This document shows, in pieces, positions 45,481-53,527 of a stretch of 64,000 nucleotides of DNA. Source of the DNA: Rhabdothermincola sediminis (GTDB lineage Bacteria > Actinomycetota > Acidimicrobiia > Acidimicrobiales > Acidimicrobilacustridaceae); contig NZ_JACFSZ010000019.1 of the NCBI RefSeq assembly GCF_014805525.1, positions 1 through 64,000 on the forward strand. Direction: 5' to 3'. Under the pieces are notes generated by a model that saw nothing but the letters and a program-made list of their open reading frames with translations, had not been told where the DNA came from and did not search any database. The translations under genes and the position numbers were made by a program. Each line of letters starts with the position of its first letter. The first letter of the stretch is position 1.

Positions 45481-45564
45481 GTTAGGTTGGTGCGCGACGG
45501 CGTCCTGCGTGCCGACTCGTCGCGCACGGGGAGGAACGCCTCACCGCCCGGTAGCGTCGTCACC

Positions 45565-45966
45565 ATGCCCAAAGCACGCAAGCCCGTCTCGTCGCGCCGG
45601 CCACCCGTCCCGACCACGAGCCACGAGGTCATCGATGACTGGATGCGGGAGGTCATGCCCGTGATGCTCCCGCTCGTCCGGGCCGTCGACGAGCTGATCC
45701 GGGCCACCATCACCGACCTGCAGTACGCGGTGAAATGGAGCAAGGCGCACTACGGCGTGCCCGGTCTCGGCTGGGTCATCGAGCTGGCCGCGTACCACCG
45801 GTCGATCAACGTCGTGTTCTTCGGTGGTGCGGAGCTGGATCCGCCCCCGCCGCTGGGCGACACCGACCGGTCCCGCTACGTCAAGCTCTACACCCTGGAG
45901 GAGATCGCCCGGCCGCAGCTGCAGGCGTGGATCGAGCAGGCGGGCCGCACCCCCGGTTGGTGCTGA
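45565..45966 (+). CDS. DUF1801 domain protein
   Basis: A 133-residue protein of the DUF1801/YdhG-like fold: a helical LVRAVDELIRATITDLQYAVKWSKAHYGV stretch followed by WVIELAAYHRSINVVFFGGAEL and RYVKLYTLEEI. The family has an unknown, probably ligand-binding role. The ATG at 45565 lies 9 codons before the conserved part. Monocistronic and divergent from the MFS gene. Confidence 0.8.
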   Translation: MPKARKPVSSRRPPVPTTSHEVIDDWMREVMPVMLPLVRAVDELIRATITDLQYAVKWSKAHYGVPGLGWVIELAAYHRSINVVFFGGAELDPPPPLGDTDRSRYVKLYTLEEIARPQLQAWIEQAGRTPGWC

Positions 45967-46069
45967 ACCCCGAGTGAACCGGCCGGGACGGCTTGGGGGG
46001 TGAGTCCGCCGTCGACGTCGCTCTCGCGCGACCGACAGCGCGAGGCCGTCCGGTCGCCGGCCTGTGCTG

Positions 46070-46234
46070 CTACCGCCAGTTGAGCGTGTTGCAGGTGCCG
46101 TTCAGCTCGAAGGGTGTCTCCACGAGGTCGAACACCGCTGTGCCGGATCCCGTGAACGATCCGTCGTCGGAGACCGTGAGCGTCTGGGCCTTCCCGTTGA
46201 GGACGACCGACATCTGGTCGGTCACATCCCTCAT
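46070..46234 (-). CDS. 54-residue beta-strand protein or domain fragment
   Basis: On the minus strand, AAGGGGACC then ATG opens a 54-codon frame: [19 protein letters not shown]..., with [14 protein letters not shown] and the end [12 protein letters not shown]. Codon use is typical of the genome. The pattern is that of the last beta-strands of a secreted or lipoprotein domain, so it may be a broken C-terminal piece, although its own ribosome-binding site allows a real small gene. No homology recognised. Confidence 0.5.
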   Translation of the reverse strand: MRDVTDQMSVVLNGKAQTLTVSDDGSFTGSGTAVFDLVETPFELNGTCNTLNWR

Positions 46235-46331
46235 GGTCCCCTTGCCTGCCCGCTGGACTGACCGGCAGGCAGGGCCCGACCCGACGGCGACCCTGCGTGG
46301 CGACTCCTGTCACGCCAGACTCGCGCTTGCC

Positions 46332-46356
46332 AATATTTCAGCCTTCCGTTAAATAT
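46332..46356. promoter_or_regulatory. AT-rich operator before ArsR copy 2
   Basis: ATATTT and AAATAT form an inverted repeat separated by 12 bases, and the right part GTTAAATAT resembles the consensus half-site of ArsR-SRPBCC modules. It lies 37 bases before the GTG at 46393, in an A+T-rich island. Likely binding site of the downstream ArsR. Confidence 0.6.
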
Positions 46357-46392
46357 ATCTCCAGTGAAGGACCTGACCGCACATCCCCGCCA

Positions 46393-46758
46393 GTGAGCAC
46401 GGGCACGCTCGACCGCTTCGACGCCGTGTTCGCCGCCTTGTCCGATCCCACTCGGCGAGCGATCGTGCAACGCCTCGCCGACGGGGAAGCGACCGTGCTC
46501 GAGCTGGCCGAGCCCTTCCCGATCAGCCTCCCGGCCATCTCACGCCACCTGAAGATCCTCGAGCAGGCCGGTCTCATCAGCCGCCGCCGTGACGGGCAAC
46601 GGCGTCCGTGCCGACTACAGCCAGAGCCGCTCCTCGAGATCGCGGCCTGGGCCGAGCACACCCGGGCCGCGTGGGAGCAGCGTCTCGACCGTCTCGAAGC
46701 CCACCTCCAGCGCTCGTCCGAACGAACCACGACCCCATCGAGATCGGAGCAACGATGA
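46393..46758 (+). CDS. ArsR-family repressor (SRPBCC-paired), copy 2
   Basis: A 121-residue winged-helix regulator: [54 protein letters not shown], then [12 protein letters not shown]. No metal-site cysteine pair. GTG at 46393 is chosen because upstream codons run through the AT-rich operator. The stop overlaps the SRPBCC ATG (ATGA). Confidence 0.9.
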   Translation: MSTGTLDRFDAVFAALSDPTRRAIVQRLADGEATVLELAEPFPISLPAISRHLKILEQAGLISRRRDGQRRPCRLQPEPLLEIAAWAEHTRAAWEQRLDRLEAHLQRSSERTTTPSRSEQR

Positions 46759-47243
46759 GCACACACCAGACCGGGACCGACCCGACGACCTGGGCACTCG
46801 AACGCGAAGCGGTGCTCGTTCGGGTGATCGACGCTCCCCGCGAGGCGGTGTTCGCCGCCTGGATCCGGGCCGAGGAGTTCTGCCAGTGGTTCGGCCCCGA
46901 CGGGTTCCGCTGCACGGTCCACGAGATGGAGGTGCGCCCGGGCGGGCGGGCCCGCTTCGACCTGACCACCCCGGACGGCACGGTGTTCCCGAACCGGTTC
47001 TACTACCTCGAGGTCGTCCCGAACGCGCGGCTGGTGATGGACCACGGCTCGGACGTCGACGACGACCCGTCCCGTTTCCGGGTGACGATCACCTTCGATG
47101 AGCAGGACGACGGCAAGACCGTGCTCACACTGCGACAGCTCCACCCGACGGTGGAGCAGCGCAACGCGGTCATCGGCTTCGGTGCCGTCGAGCTGGGTCT
47201 GCAGACGATGCAGAAGCTCGCTCGCCATCTCGGCGGTGCCTGA
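46755..47243 (+). CDS. SRPBCC/AHSA1 family protein, copy 2
   Basis: A 162-residue AHSA1-type START-fold protein: [50 protein letters not shown] and the C-terminal [19 protein letters not shown]. It is co-translated with ArsR copy 2 by ATGA overlap. This and the pairs at 42 kb and 47.5 kb are variations on one module. Confidence 0.9.
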   Translation: MSTHQTGTDPTTWALEREAVLVRVIDAPREAVFAAWIRAEEFCQWFGPDGFRCTVHEMEVRPGGRARFDLTTPDGTVFPNRFYYLEVVPNARLVMDHGSDVDDDPSRFRVTITFDEQDDGKTVLTLRQLHPTVEQRNAVIGFGAVELGLQTMQKLARHLGGA

Positions 47244-47344
47244 GCCCGGTGGTGTGCAGGACCCTGGCTGAGGGGTCGTCGCCATCGGCGCCCGATCGCC
47301 GAAGTGCCCCCTCCGCGATCCGCGGGCCAACCCGCCGGCGTTCA

Positions 47345-47522
47345 GGGGATGCGACCGATGAACGCCACCAGCTGAAGGTCGCACGATGCGGTCGTCGCGC
47401 ACGTCGTGGAAGCAGCCCCAGAAGCCGTACTCCTGGCCGTCGCGACGCGAGGCCATGCGGACGATCGGCACCTCAGGGTCCGCCTCGATCGACACCGTGG
47501 GATGCTCACCGGTGACACGCAT
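47345..47522 (-). pseudogene. SRPBCC relic of a third ArsR module
   Basis: From ATG 47522 (GAGGAG upstream) the frame reads MRVTGEHPTVSIEADPEVP, the usual N-terminus of an SRPBCC protein, then jumps to RRDGQEYGFWGCFHDVR, which belongs about 40-60 residues further on in relatives, and loses homology after DDRIV. The internal part and the C-terminal helix are deleted. Downstream of the ArsR relic on the same strand. Confidence 0.7.
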
Positions 47523-47539
47523 CAGGCTGCTCCTCTCCG

Positions 47540-47890
47540 TCACCGGGGACGCCTGGTGGGGCGCTCCCCGTCCTGCATGTCGGCCTGCACGGCATCGAGG
47601 CGCTGGTACCGCCGCTCCGCCTCCAGGCGGTACCGCTCGAGCCACTTGGTGGTCAGGTCGAGGACCTCCGCCTCGAGGTGGCAGGGCCGGCGCTGCCCGT
47701 CCTTGCGCTGGTGACCCGGCCCGCATCGGCGAACACCTTCACGTACTTGGAGACCCCTGCAGCGCATGTCGTAGGGCGCTGTCAGCTCGCCCACCGTGGC
47801 ATCCCCGGCGGCCAGCCGGGCCACGATGTCCCGCCGGGTCGGGTCCGCCAGGGCGGCGAACACCCGGGACGGCTCGTCTTGGTAGTTGAG
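47540..47890 (-). pseudogene. ArsR relic of a third ArsR-SRPBCC module
   Basis: The minus strand shows NYQDEPSRVFAALADPTRRD, RLAAGDATVGELTAPYDM and, after a gap, DGQRRPCHLEAEVLDL and ERRYQRLDAV, as in intact ArsR proteins. Between them the recognition helix is in another frame (GVSKYVKVFADAGRVTSAR), so two compensating frameshifts destroy the DNA-binding region. An ATA stands where an ATG would be expected at the N-terminus. Decayed copy. Confidence 0.72.
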
Positions 47891-47975
47891 TATGCGGGAC
47901 CGGTCTCAGCCGGTTCCGCGATGAGTGAGGCGGTCCCGCTCGTCTGTACTGGTGAGCACGGCGAAGGGAGCTGCC

Positions 47976-48413
47976 ATGGACACCGGCCACGATCCGGAGC
48001 GTGAGATCCGGGCCCTGCACGACGAGTGGTTCGCCGCGGCGCGGGCCAAGGACCTCGAGGCATCGATGCGCCCGGTCTCGCCCACCATCGTCTCCTACGA
48101 GCACTCCGCACCCCTCCAGGTGACCGGGCTGGAGGGGGTGCGGGCCGAGTGCCGGCGCGGGTTCGAGCTCGCCCCCGCCGACTTCGCCTGGACGGTGCCG
48201 GACCTCCAGGTCCTGGCCCACGGAGACCTGGCGGTGGCGTGGGGTCTCAACCGCATGGCGAATCACCCTGGTAGCCCCGACGAGCACGTCACCTGGTCCC
48301 GCGGGACTCGCGTGTTTCGACGGATCGGCGGGCGGTGGCTGATGGTGCACCAACACGTGTCGTTCCCCGTCGACACCGCCACCGGTCTCGCCGCCACCGG
48401 CCTGGTGCCATGA
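47976..48413 (+). CDS. SnoaL-like / ketosteroid-isomerase-fold protein
   Basis: A 145-residue SnoaL-like protein (DUF4440 group): ALHDEWFAAARAKDLEASM, ISYEHSAPLQVTG-like VSYEHSAPLQVTG, and WSRGTRVFRRIGGRWLMVHQHVSFP. No catalytic role can be assigned. GAAGGGAG precedes the ATG. It overlaps the ECF sigma gene by ATGA, so the two are co-translated; the sigma factor itself carries a SnoaL-type C-terminus, suggesting a shared ligand or regulation. Confidence 0.85.
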   Translation: MDTGHDPEREIRALHDEWFAAARAKDLEASMRPVSPTIVSYEHSAPLQVTGLEGVRAECRRGFELAPADFAWTVPDLQVLAHGDLAVAWGLNRMANHPGSPDEHVTWSRGTRVFRRIGGRWLMVHQHVSFPVDTATGLAATGLVP

Positions 48414-49360
48414 CCGTCGATCCCGAGCCACCCAGGCGGTCGAGCGACCTCGCCGCCGCGTTCGACCGGCACCGCCAGGAGATCCACGTCCACTGCTACC
48501 GCATGACCGGCTCGGTCACCGACGCCGAGGACCTCACTCAGGAGACGTTCCTGCGGGCCTGGCGGGCCCGGGACCGCTACGAGCACCGGGCGTCGCTGCG
48601 CACCTGGCTGTACCGCATCGCGACCAACGCGTGTCTCGACCACCTCGCCCGGCAGCGACGGGCGACGCGGTGGGCATCCCCTGGGGCGATCCTCGAGCAT
48701 GACCACCACCTCGACCCCTACCCCGACCAGATCGGCGGGCCCGGCGATCCGAGCGACGCCGTGGCGTCGAAGGAGACCACCGAGCTGGCGGTCCTGGCCG
48801 CCCTCCTGTACCTGTCCCCTCGCCAGCGGGTGGCGTTCATCGCCCGGGACCTGATCGGGCTGACCGCCGTGGAGACCGCGGAGCTGCTCGAGACCTCCGT
48901 CCCCTCCGCCAACAGCCTGGTGCAACGGGCCCGGGCCCGGGTACGGCCCCATCTCGACCAGCCTCGGACGTCCGGCCCCGAGCCACGGGCAGCCCGGCTC
49001 GTACGCCGGTACGTGCACGCCCACGAGCACGGCGACGTCGAGGGGATCATGGCCCTGCTCGCCGACGACATCCGCATCGCCATGCCGCCCGAACCACCGT
49101 GTCTCGGCGCGCCGTCCGCGGCCGAGTTCTTCCACGCGATCCTCGGCCCCGACCGTCCCGGGAGCTGGAGGCTCCAGCCCGTACGCGCGAACGGCCGGCC
49201 CGCCACCGCCAACTACCTCCGCCGCGATGGCGACGACGAGTACCGGGCGCTGTCGATCGACGTGCTCGAGATCCGACGCGAGCGGATCGTGGCCATCCGT
49301 TGTTTCCTCGGCGATCGAGCCTTCCAGGCCTTCCAGCTCCCGCTCCGCTCGGCAGGTTAG
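48410..49360 (+). CDS. ECF41-type RNA polymerase sigma factor
   Basis: A 316-residue sigma factor. Region 2 is HVHCYRMTGSVTDAEDLTQETFLRAWR; region 4 is LSPRQRVAFIARDLIGLTAVETAELLETSVPSANSLVQRARARV. The C-terminal 130 residues (RRYVHAHEHGDVEGIMALLADDIRIAMPP...) form a SnoaL-like domain that in ECF41 sigma factors tunes activity in place of an anti-sigma factor. It follows a stand-alone SnoaL gene with ATGA overlap. Target promoter unknown. Confidence 0.92.
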   Translation: MTVDPEPPRRSSDLAAAFDRHRQEIHVHCYRMTGSVTDAEDLTQETFLRAWRARDRYEHRASLRTWLYRIATNACLDHLARQRRATRWASPGAILEHDHHLDPYPDQIGGPGDPSDAVASKETTELAVLAALLYLSPRQRVAFIARDLIGLTAVETAELLETSVPSANSLVQRARARVRPHLDQPRTSGPEPRAARLVRRYVHAHEHGDVEGIMALLADDIRIAMPPEPPCLGAPSAAEFFHAILGPDRPGSWRLQPVRANGRPATANYLRRDGDDEYRALSIDVLEIRRERIVAIRCFLGDRAFQAFQLPLRSAG

Positions 49361-49750
49361 GGCTCACGCCCCGGCTGGTCGGGCGGTCACCGCAGCAGGA
49401 GGCCCGCGGATCCGGGCCCCCTCGAGCCCGGCGCACGGCATGACGCGGAGCCGCGACAGGTAGACATCGTCGACGACTCGACAGCGCAGCAGCGATCCGT
49501 CCGAGTGACCGAGACAGGACAGATCGGATGCCGCAATGAGCGTGGAGCCCGAAGCGCGAGCGCCACTCCCACCGCATCAAGGAAGGCCTGCTGGGGGCGA
49601 GGTGAGGACGGGGACACCGCCGAAGCGATCGCGGCGCGCACCGTGAACTAGGAACAGGCGCGAGCTGGCGAATCCAAGACGGCGAGCCGGACCTCGACCG
49701 AGGACCTCTCCTCTGGACGCCGCGGCGGGATCGTGCGCCAGAATCGCTCG
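49361..49750. other. Intergenic DNA after the ECF41 gene
   Basis: About 390 bases. A hairpin lies at 49401-49418. I see no reading frame with convincing codon use or homology; this may contain the promoter of the frameshifted phosphotransferase near its end, or eroded coding DNA. Confidence 0.45.
49401..49418. terminator. Hairpin after the ECF41 gene
   Basis: GGCCCG and CGGGCC pair around CGGATC, 40 bases after the sigma-factor stop. High-GC stem without a T-run; plausible but weak terminator. Confidence 0.4.
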
Positions 49751-50910
49751 ATGGATCGCACGTTCATCGAGGCGGGGCTGGCGGAGGTCCTTCGCACCGC
49801 CTGGCAGGCTTCGGAGCTGGTCCTCGAGCGGGTCGACGAGCACCGCGACGATCAGCCGAGGCGGGGCAGCCCTGGCTGGAGGTCAAGTACGGCCCCAGCG
49901 GGCGGCGGGCCTGGCACGGTGTCGTGCCGGTCACGGTCACCACCCGCTCCACGCCGGGCGCCGATCCGCAGCGGACCAAGCTGGCGATCAAGGTCAACCC
50001 GGTCAGCGGGGTCGGGGAGACACTCATCCCCTGGATCGTCGAGCGTGCTGACATCGATCTGCCGCGGCCGTACGGCTCGTTCCGGACCACCGCCGAGGCC
50101 CGGGCGACCGGCGAGCGCGAGGCTCACCTGTACGAGCTCGGTCAGGCAGTGCCGGCGCTGCGGGCGGTGCTGCCCCCGTACCTGGGTCGGATCGACGATC
50201 CCACGTCCGGTGGGCACGCGCTGGTGCTCGGTTGGGTGGAGCTGGACGGCCTCGACGCCAGCGGTGCACACCTCGACTGGCCCCCGCACCGGCTGGACGC
50301 GGCTGCCCGAGCCGCGGCCTGCTGGCATGCAGCCCTCGCGGACCACGTCGAGGAGCTGTCGTGGGCCGCGCCCCGGCCGAGCACGGCAGACCGGGTCGCC
50401 GATGCCGACCTGTACGCGGCAGTGCTCGAGGATGCCCATCGCCGCTTCCCGGAGGTCGTCACCGATGCGGTGCTGCGCCGACGGTACGCGCTGCTCGACA
50501 CCCTCAGCTCGTGGCACAGGGCCAAGGACGAGCTGGTCGCCACCCTCGCGCACAACGACTACAACGCTCGCAACGTGGGGTTCGCCGGTCCCCGGCCGAT
50601 CGCGCTGGACCGGGAGATCGCCCGCATCGACACCCCCACCAGGGACCTGGTCGAACTGCTCACCTTCGGTCTCGGTCCCGCGTTCGATCCCGACGGGTTC
50701 CACACGGTGGTCGAGACGGCCAGATCCACGCTGCGCGAGCAGGGGGTGTCGATCGACGCCGAGCGGTGGCGCGACGCCGTGCGGGCCGAGGTCCGGGTCG
50801 AGGCCCTGGACCGGGTGGGGATGCAGAGCCTGTTCGAAGCCGAGTTCGCGCTGCCGTACTTCACCCGGATCCAGACCACGGTCGAACGCCTGCTGGATCT
50901 CACGGACTGA
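49751..50910 (+). pseudogene. Phosphotransferase-like protein, split by a frameshift
   Basis: The N-terminus (MDRTFIEAGLAEVLRTAWQ...) is in one frame from ATG 49751; from about 49864 the frame changes and continues PWLEVKYGPSG, LAIKVNPVSGVGETLIPW and so on to 50910. Later elements (TLAHNDYNARNVGF near 50550 and the following ALDREIARIDTPTRDLVELL) are the catalytic and metal loops of an APH-type kinase. The break lies at a run of four G (49863-49866); one more G would give CGG-GGG-CAG and restore a 387-residue protein. A sequencing or assembly error in the homopolymer is as likely as true inactivation. Substrate unknown. Confidence 0.75.
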
Positions 50911-51056
50911 ACCGACCTCACCAGGGGGCGGCTGCGGCCACCCACTCCCACGGCATGCCTGCTCCGAGGGTGAACCGTGAGATACTCACCGCCAGTGCCG
51001 GCGCTTCCCCCCAGGAGGCGACCGGCCGCCCAGGGGAGACACGACGAGGGGGGAAG

Positions 51057-51506
51057 GTGGCCGGCACCGTTCCGTTGGTGGACTACCTGAGGCTCGAGCC
51101 CTCGCCGTGCCTTCTCGCCCACGAGTGCGTGGCGTGCGGGGCACGATTCTTCGACCGTCGCAACGCCTGCGCAGCGTGCTCCGGAACCTCGTTCCGAGAA
51201 GCGGAGCTGCCGACCGAGGGTGAGCTGCGGACGTTCACCATCGTGTCGTACGCCGCGCCCGGCATCCCGGTTCCCTTCGTGGCCGGCGTCGTGGACTGCG
51301 GCGGGACCAGCGTGCGGGCCAACGTGATCAACGTGGTCCCCGACGCCGACCACGTGCGCACCGGCATGAAGGTCCGGCTCGCAACCTACGTGGTGGGGGT
51401 GGACAGCGAAGGGACCGAGGCCATCGGATTCGGCTTCGAACCCCTCGACGGGGCCACGACCCCCGCCGACGCCAGGGAGACCGAACCGGGGAAGGAGCAG
51501 CCATGA
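51057..51506 (+). CDS. DUF35 OB-fold zinc-ribbon protein
   Basis: A 149-residue DUF35 protein, the usual small partner of thiolases acting on acyl-CoA. A rubredoxin-like zinc ribbon CVACGARFFDRRNACAAC starts near residue 23 and an OB-fold follows (TFTIVSYAAPGIPVPFVAGVVD...). GTG at 51057 after GAGGGGGGAAG. The stop overlaps the thiolase ATG (ATGA). Zn(II) binding is inferred from the four cysteines. Confidence 0.9.
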   Translation: MAGTVPLVDYLRLEPSPCLLAHECVACGARFFDRRNACAACSGTSFREAELPTEGELRTFTIVSYAAPGIPVPFVAGVVDCGGTSVRANVINVVPDADHVRTGMKVRLATYVVGVDSEGTEAIGFGFEPLDGATTPADARETEPGKEQP

Positions 51507-52705
51507 GCGACGACGGCATCTGGATCCTCGGGATCCACATGACCAAGTTCGGCAAGCACCCCGACAAGGACGTGATCGACCTGGCGGCCGAGGCGGCGCT
51601 GGGCGCGCTCGCCGACGCTGGGGTGACGATGCGCGACCTGGGGGTGCTCGCCGCCGGCAACCTGATGTCGATGGGTGCTCCCACCGGCCAGCTGCTGCAG
51701 AAGCAGATCGGCCAGACCGGCATCCCCGTCTACAACGTGTCGAACGCATGCGCCACCGGCGCCACCGCGTTGCGGACCGTGATCATGGCGATCAAGGCCG
51801 GCGAGTGCGACCTGGGCCTGGCGGTCGGGGTGGAGAAGCTCGCCGGGGCCGGCCTGCTCGCCGGCGGGACCCGCAAACAGGAGGCGCCGACGTGGACCCC
51901 GCAGGGCCGCTACGGCGCCGTGGCCCCGATCGACGGGCGGATCGGCACCGAGACCATGCCCGGGGTGTTCGCCCAGATCGGCCTGGAGTACGGACACCGC
52001 TACGGGGGGACGAGCTTCGAGCTGTTCGCCCGGATCTCGGCGAAGAACCACGCCCACTCGACCCTCAACCCGCTCGCCGCCTACACGAAGGCGATGTCGG
52101 TGGAGGAGATCATGAACGACGTCATGATCGCCTACCCCAACACCCGCCCGATGTGCTCCGCAAACTGCGACGGCGCAGCCGCGGCGGTGCTCGTGTCCGG
52201 GGCCAAGCTCCGCACGCTGGATCCCGACCAGCGGCGGCGAGCGGTCAAGGTCTCGGCCAGCGTGCTCACCTCCGACCCGTGGACCGAGAGCTGCCAGGTC
52301 CTCCCCGACGTCAACACCCTCACCCGGCAGGCCGCGCTCGCGGCATACGAGTCGTCGGGGGTGTCGCCCGACGATCTGGACCTCGTGGAGCTGCACGACT
52401 GCTTCGCCACCGCCGAGCTGGTGCACTACGACAACCTCATGCTCTGCCCCGAGGGCGGCGCGGTCGACTTCTTCGAATCGGGTGCGCCGTTCCGGGACGG
52501 CAGCCTGCCGGTGAACGTGTCGGGTGGGCTGCAGTCGAAGGGTCACCCCATCGCGGCCACCGGTATCGCGAACGTCTACGAGATCTGCCAGCACCTGCGC
52601 GGGGAGGCCGGTGACCGCCAGATCGAAGGGGCGAGGGTCGGCCTCGCCCACGTGATCGGGCTCGGCAGCGCCTGCGGTGTCCACGTGCTCGAGCGGGCTG
52701 CTTGA
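51503..52705 (+). CDS. Thiolase-family protein (SCP-x/lipid-transfer type)
   Basis: A 400-residue thiolase of the non-decarboxylating, DUF35-associated type. The nucleophilic Cys is in YNVSNACATGATA near residue 88, HDCFATAEL near 295 and GHPIAATG near 350 supply the remaining catalytic residues (the second Cys of classical thiolases is replaced by the GHP motif). It is coupled to the DUF35 gene. Such pairs cleave or form carbon-carbon bonds in steroid or fatty-acid side-chain metabolism. The actual acyl-CoA is unknown. Confidence 0.9.
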   Translation: MSDDGIWILGIHMTKFGKHPDKDVIDLAAEAALGALADAGVTMRDLGVLAAGNLMSMGAPTGQLLQKQIGQTGIPVYNVSNACATGATALRTVIMAIKAGECDLGLAVGVEKLAGAGLLAGGTRKQEAPTWTPQGRYGAVAPIDGRIGTETMPGVFAQIGLEYGHRYGGTSFELFARISAKNHAHSTLNPLAAYTKAMSVEEIMNDVMIAYPNTRPMCSANCDGAAAAVLVSGAKLRTLDPDQRRRAVKVSASVLTSDPWTESCQVLPDVNTLTRQAALAAYESSGVSPDDLDLVELHDCFATAELVHYDNLMLCPEGGAVDFFESGAPFRDGSLPVNVSGGLQSKGHPIAATGIANVYEICQHLRGEAGDRQIEGARVGLAHVIGLGSACGVHVLERAA

Positions 52706-52789
52706 ACCTCGGGGTCCTCTCCGACCCGATCCCGTCCGGGGTCCGGCACCTCGGGCGCCACGCCAGCGAGTGGCTTCCTCGACGAGCAA

Positions 52790-52820
52790 TGTAGTCACGT
52801 TCAGAGCTATCGTGACCACA
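52790..52820. promoter_or_regulatory. Candidate Phd-type toxin-antitoxin operator
   Basis: TGTAGTCACG and CGTGACCACA form an inverted repeat (9 of 10 pairs) with an 11-base spacer; the right arm touches the antitoxin ATG at 52820. Typical of antitoxin-bound sites that repress the toxin-antitoxin operon. Confidence 0.62.
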
Positions 52821-53077
52821 TGGACGTGGCAGTTCGGGAGCTGAAGGCGAAGCTGTCGGCGTACCTGCAGCGTGCCGCCGGGGGCGAGCTCATCACGGTC
52901 ACCGACCGCGGGCGCCCGGTGGCGGTGCTGGGTCCGCCGATCGGTGCCGCCGATCTCGACGCGGCCGCTGCTGCCGGTTGGCTGACGCGAGCCACGGTGA
53001 AAGGACTCCGCCCGACCCGCCGGTTCGCAGCCGTCCGGCCCGTGCAAGAGGTACTGGACGAGGATCGGGGCGAGTGA
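52820..53077 (+). CDS. Phd/YefM-type antitoxin
   Basis: An 85-residue antitoxin. The N-terminal MDVAVRELKAKLSAYLQRAAGGELITVTDRGRPVAVLGP is the Phd/YefM DNA-binding fold; the C-terminal tail (RATVKGLRPTRRFAAVRPVQEVL) should wrap the toxin. It precedes the PIN toxin with a GTGA overlap and is probably autoregulated through the adjacent inverted repeat. Confidence 0.9.
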   Translation: MDVAVRELKAKLSAYLQRAAGGELITVTDRGRPVAVLGPPIGAADLDAAAAAGWLTRATVKGLRPTRRFAAVRPVQEVLDEDRGE

Positions 53078-53475
53078 CCACCTACGTGGACACCAGCGTC
53101 CTGCTCAAGCGCTACGTGGAGGAGCCCGATTCCGAGCGGGCGGTCGAACTGCTGGTGGCCGATCCCGAGCTGGTCACCGGACGGCACACCGTCGTGGAGG
53201 TCCGGCGCAACCTCGCCCGCGTGCTGCCTGCCACCAGCGCCACCGCGGCCCGAGCGGCGTTCACCGAGGATCTCGCGGCGCTGTCGATCGTCGAGCTGGA
53301 CGCGGCCACCTGCGAGCTCGCGGCGACCATCGCCGAGCAGACCGGTGTGCGAACGCTCGACGCCCTCCACCTCGGCGCAGCCCACCGCATCGGCCGGGCC
53401 ATCACCTTCCTCACCTTCGACGCCCGGCAGGCGCAAGCCGCCCGCGCCCTGGGTTTCACCGTGGCCGGGGCCTGA
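53074..53475 (+). CDS. vapC: PIN-domain toxin (VapC type)
   Basis: A 133-residue PIN ribonuclease. The acidic residues needed for metal binding are visible: Asp in YVDTSVLLKRY near residue 5, Glu in TVVEVRR near 41, the Asp in TLDALHLGAA near 95 and Asp in LTFDARQ near 113. It follows a Phd-type antitoxin (GTGA), so the pair is a VapBC-like toxin-antitoxin module with intact catalytic residues. Confidence 0.92.
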   Translation: MTTYVDTSVLLKRYVEEPDSERAVELLVADPELVTGRHTVVEVRRNLARVLPATSATAARAAFTEDLAALSIVELDAATCELAATIAEQTGVRTLDALHLGAAHRIGRAITFLTFDARQAQAARALGFTVAGA

Positions 53476-53496
53476 TCGCCGGGGTCAGGCGCCGTC

Positions 53497-53511
53497 GGTC
53501 ACCAGCTGACC
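53497..53511. terminator. Possible bidirectional hairpin
   Basis: GGTCA-CCAGC-TGACC forms a short perfect stem-loop between the convergent PIN toxin and GGDEF genes, 21 bases after the toxin stop. Short stem and no T-run; weak candidate. Confidence 0.33.
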
Positions 53512-53527
53512 CGCGGTCACTCCTCGG

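Noticed and set aside
49361-49750. A coding gene or relic in the gap after the ECF41 sigma factor
   Set aside because: Several frames are open on the minus strand, but none shows a start, domain or coding bias I can defend.
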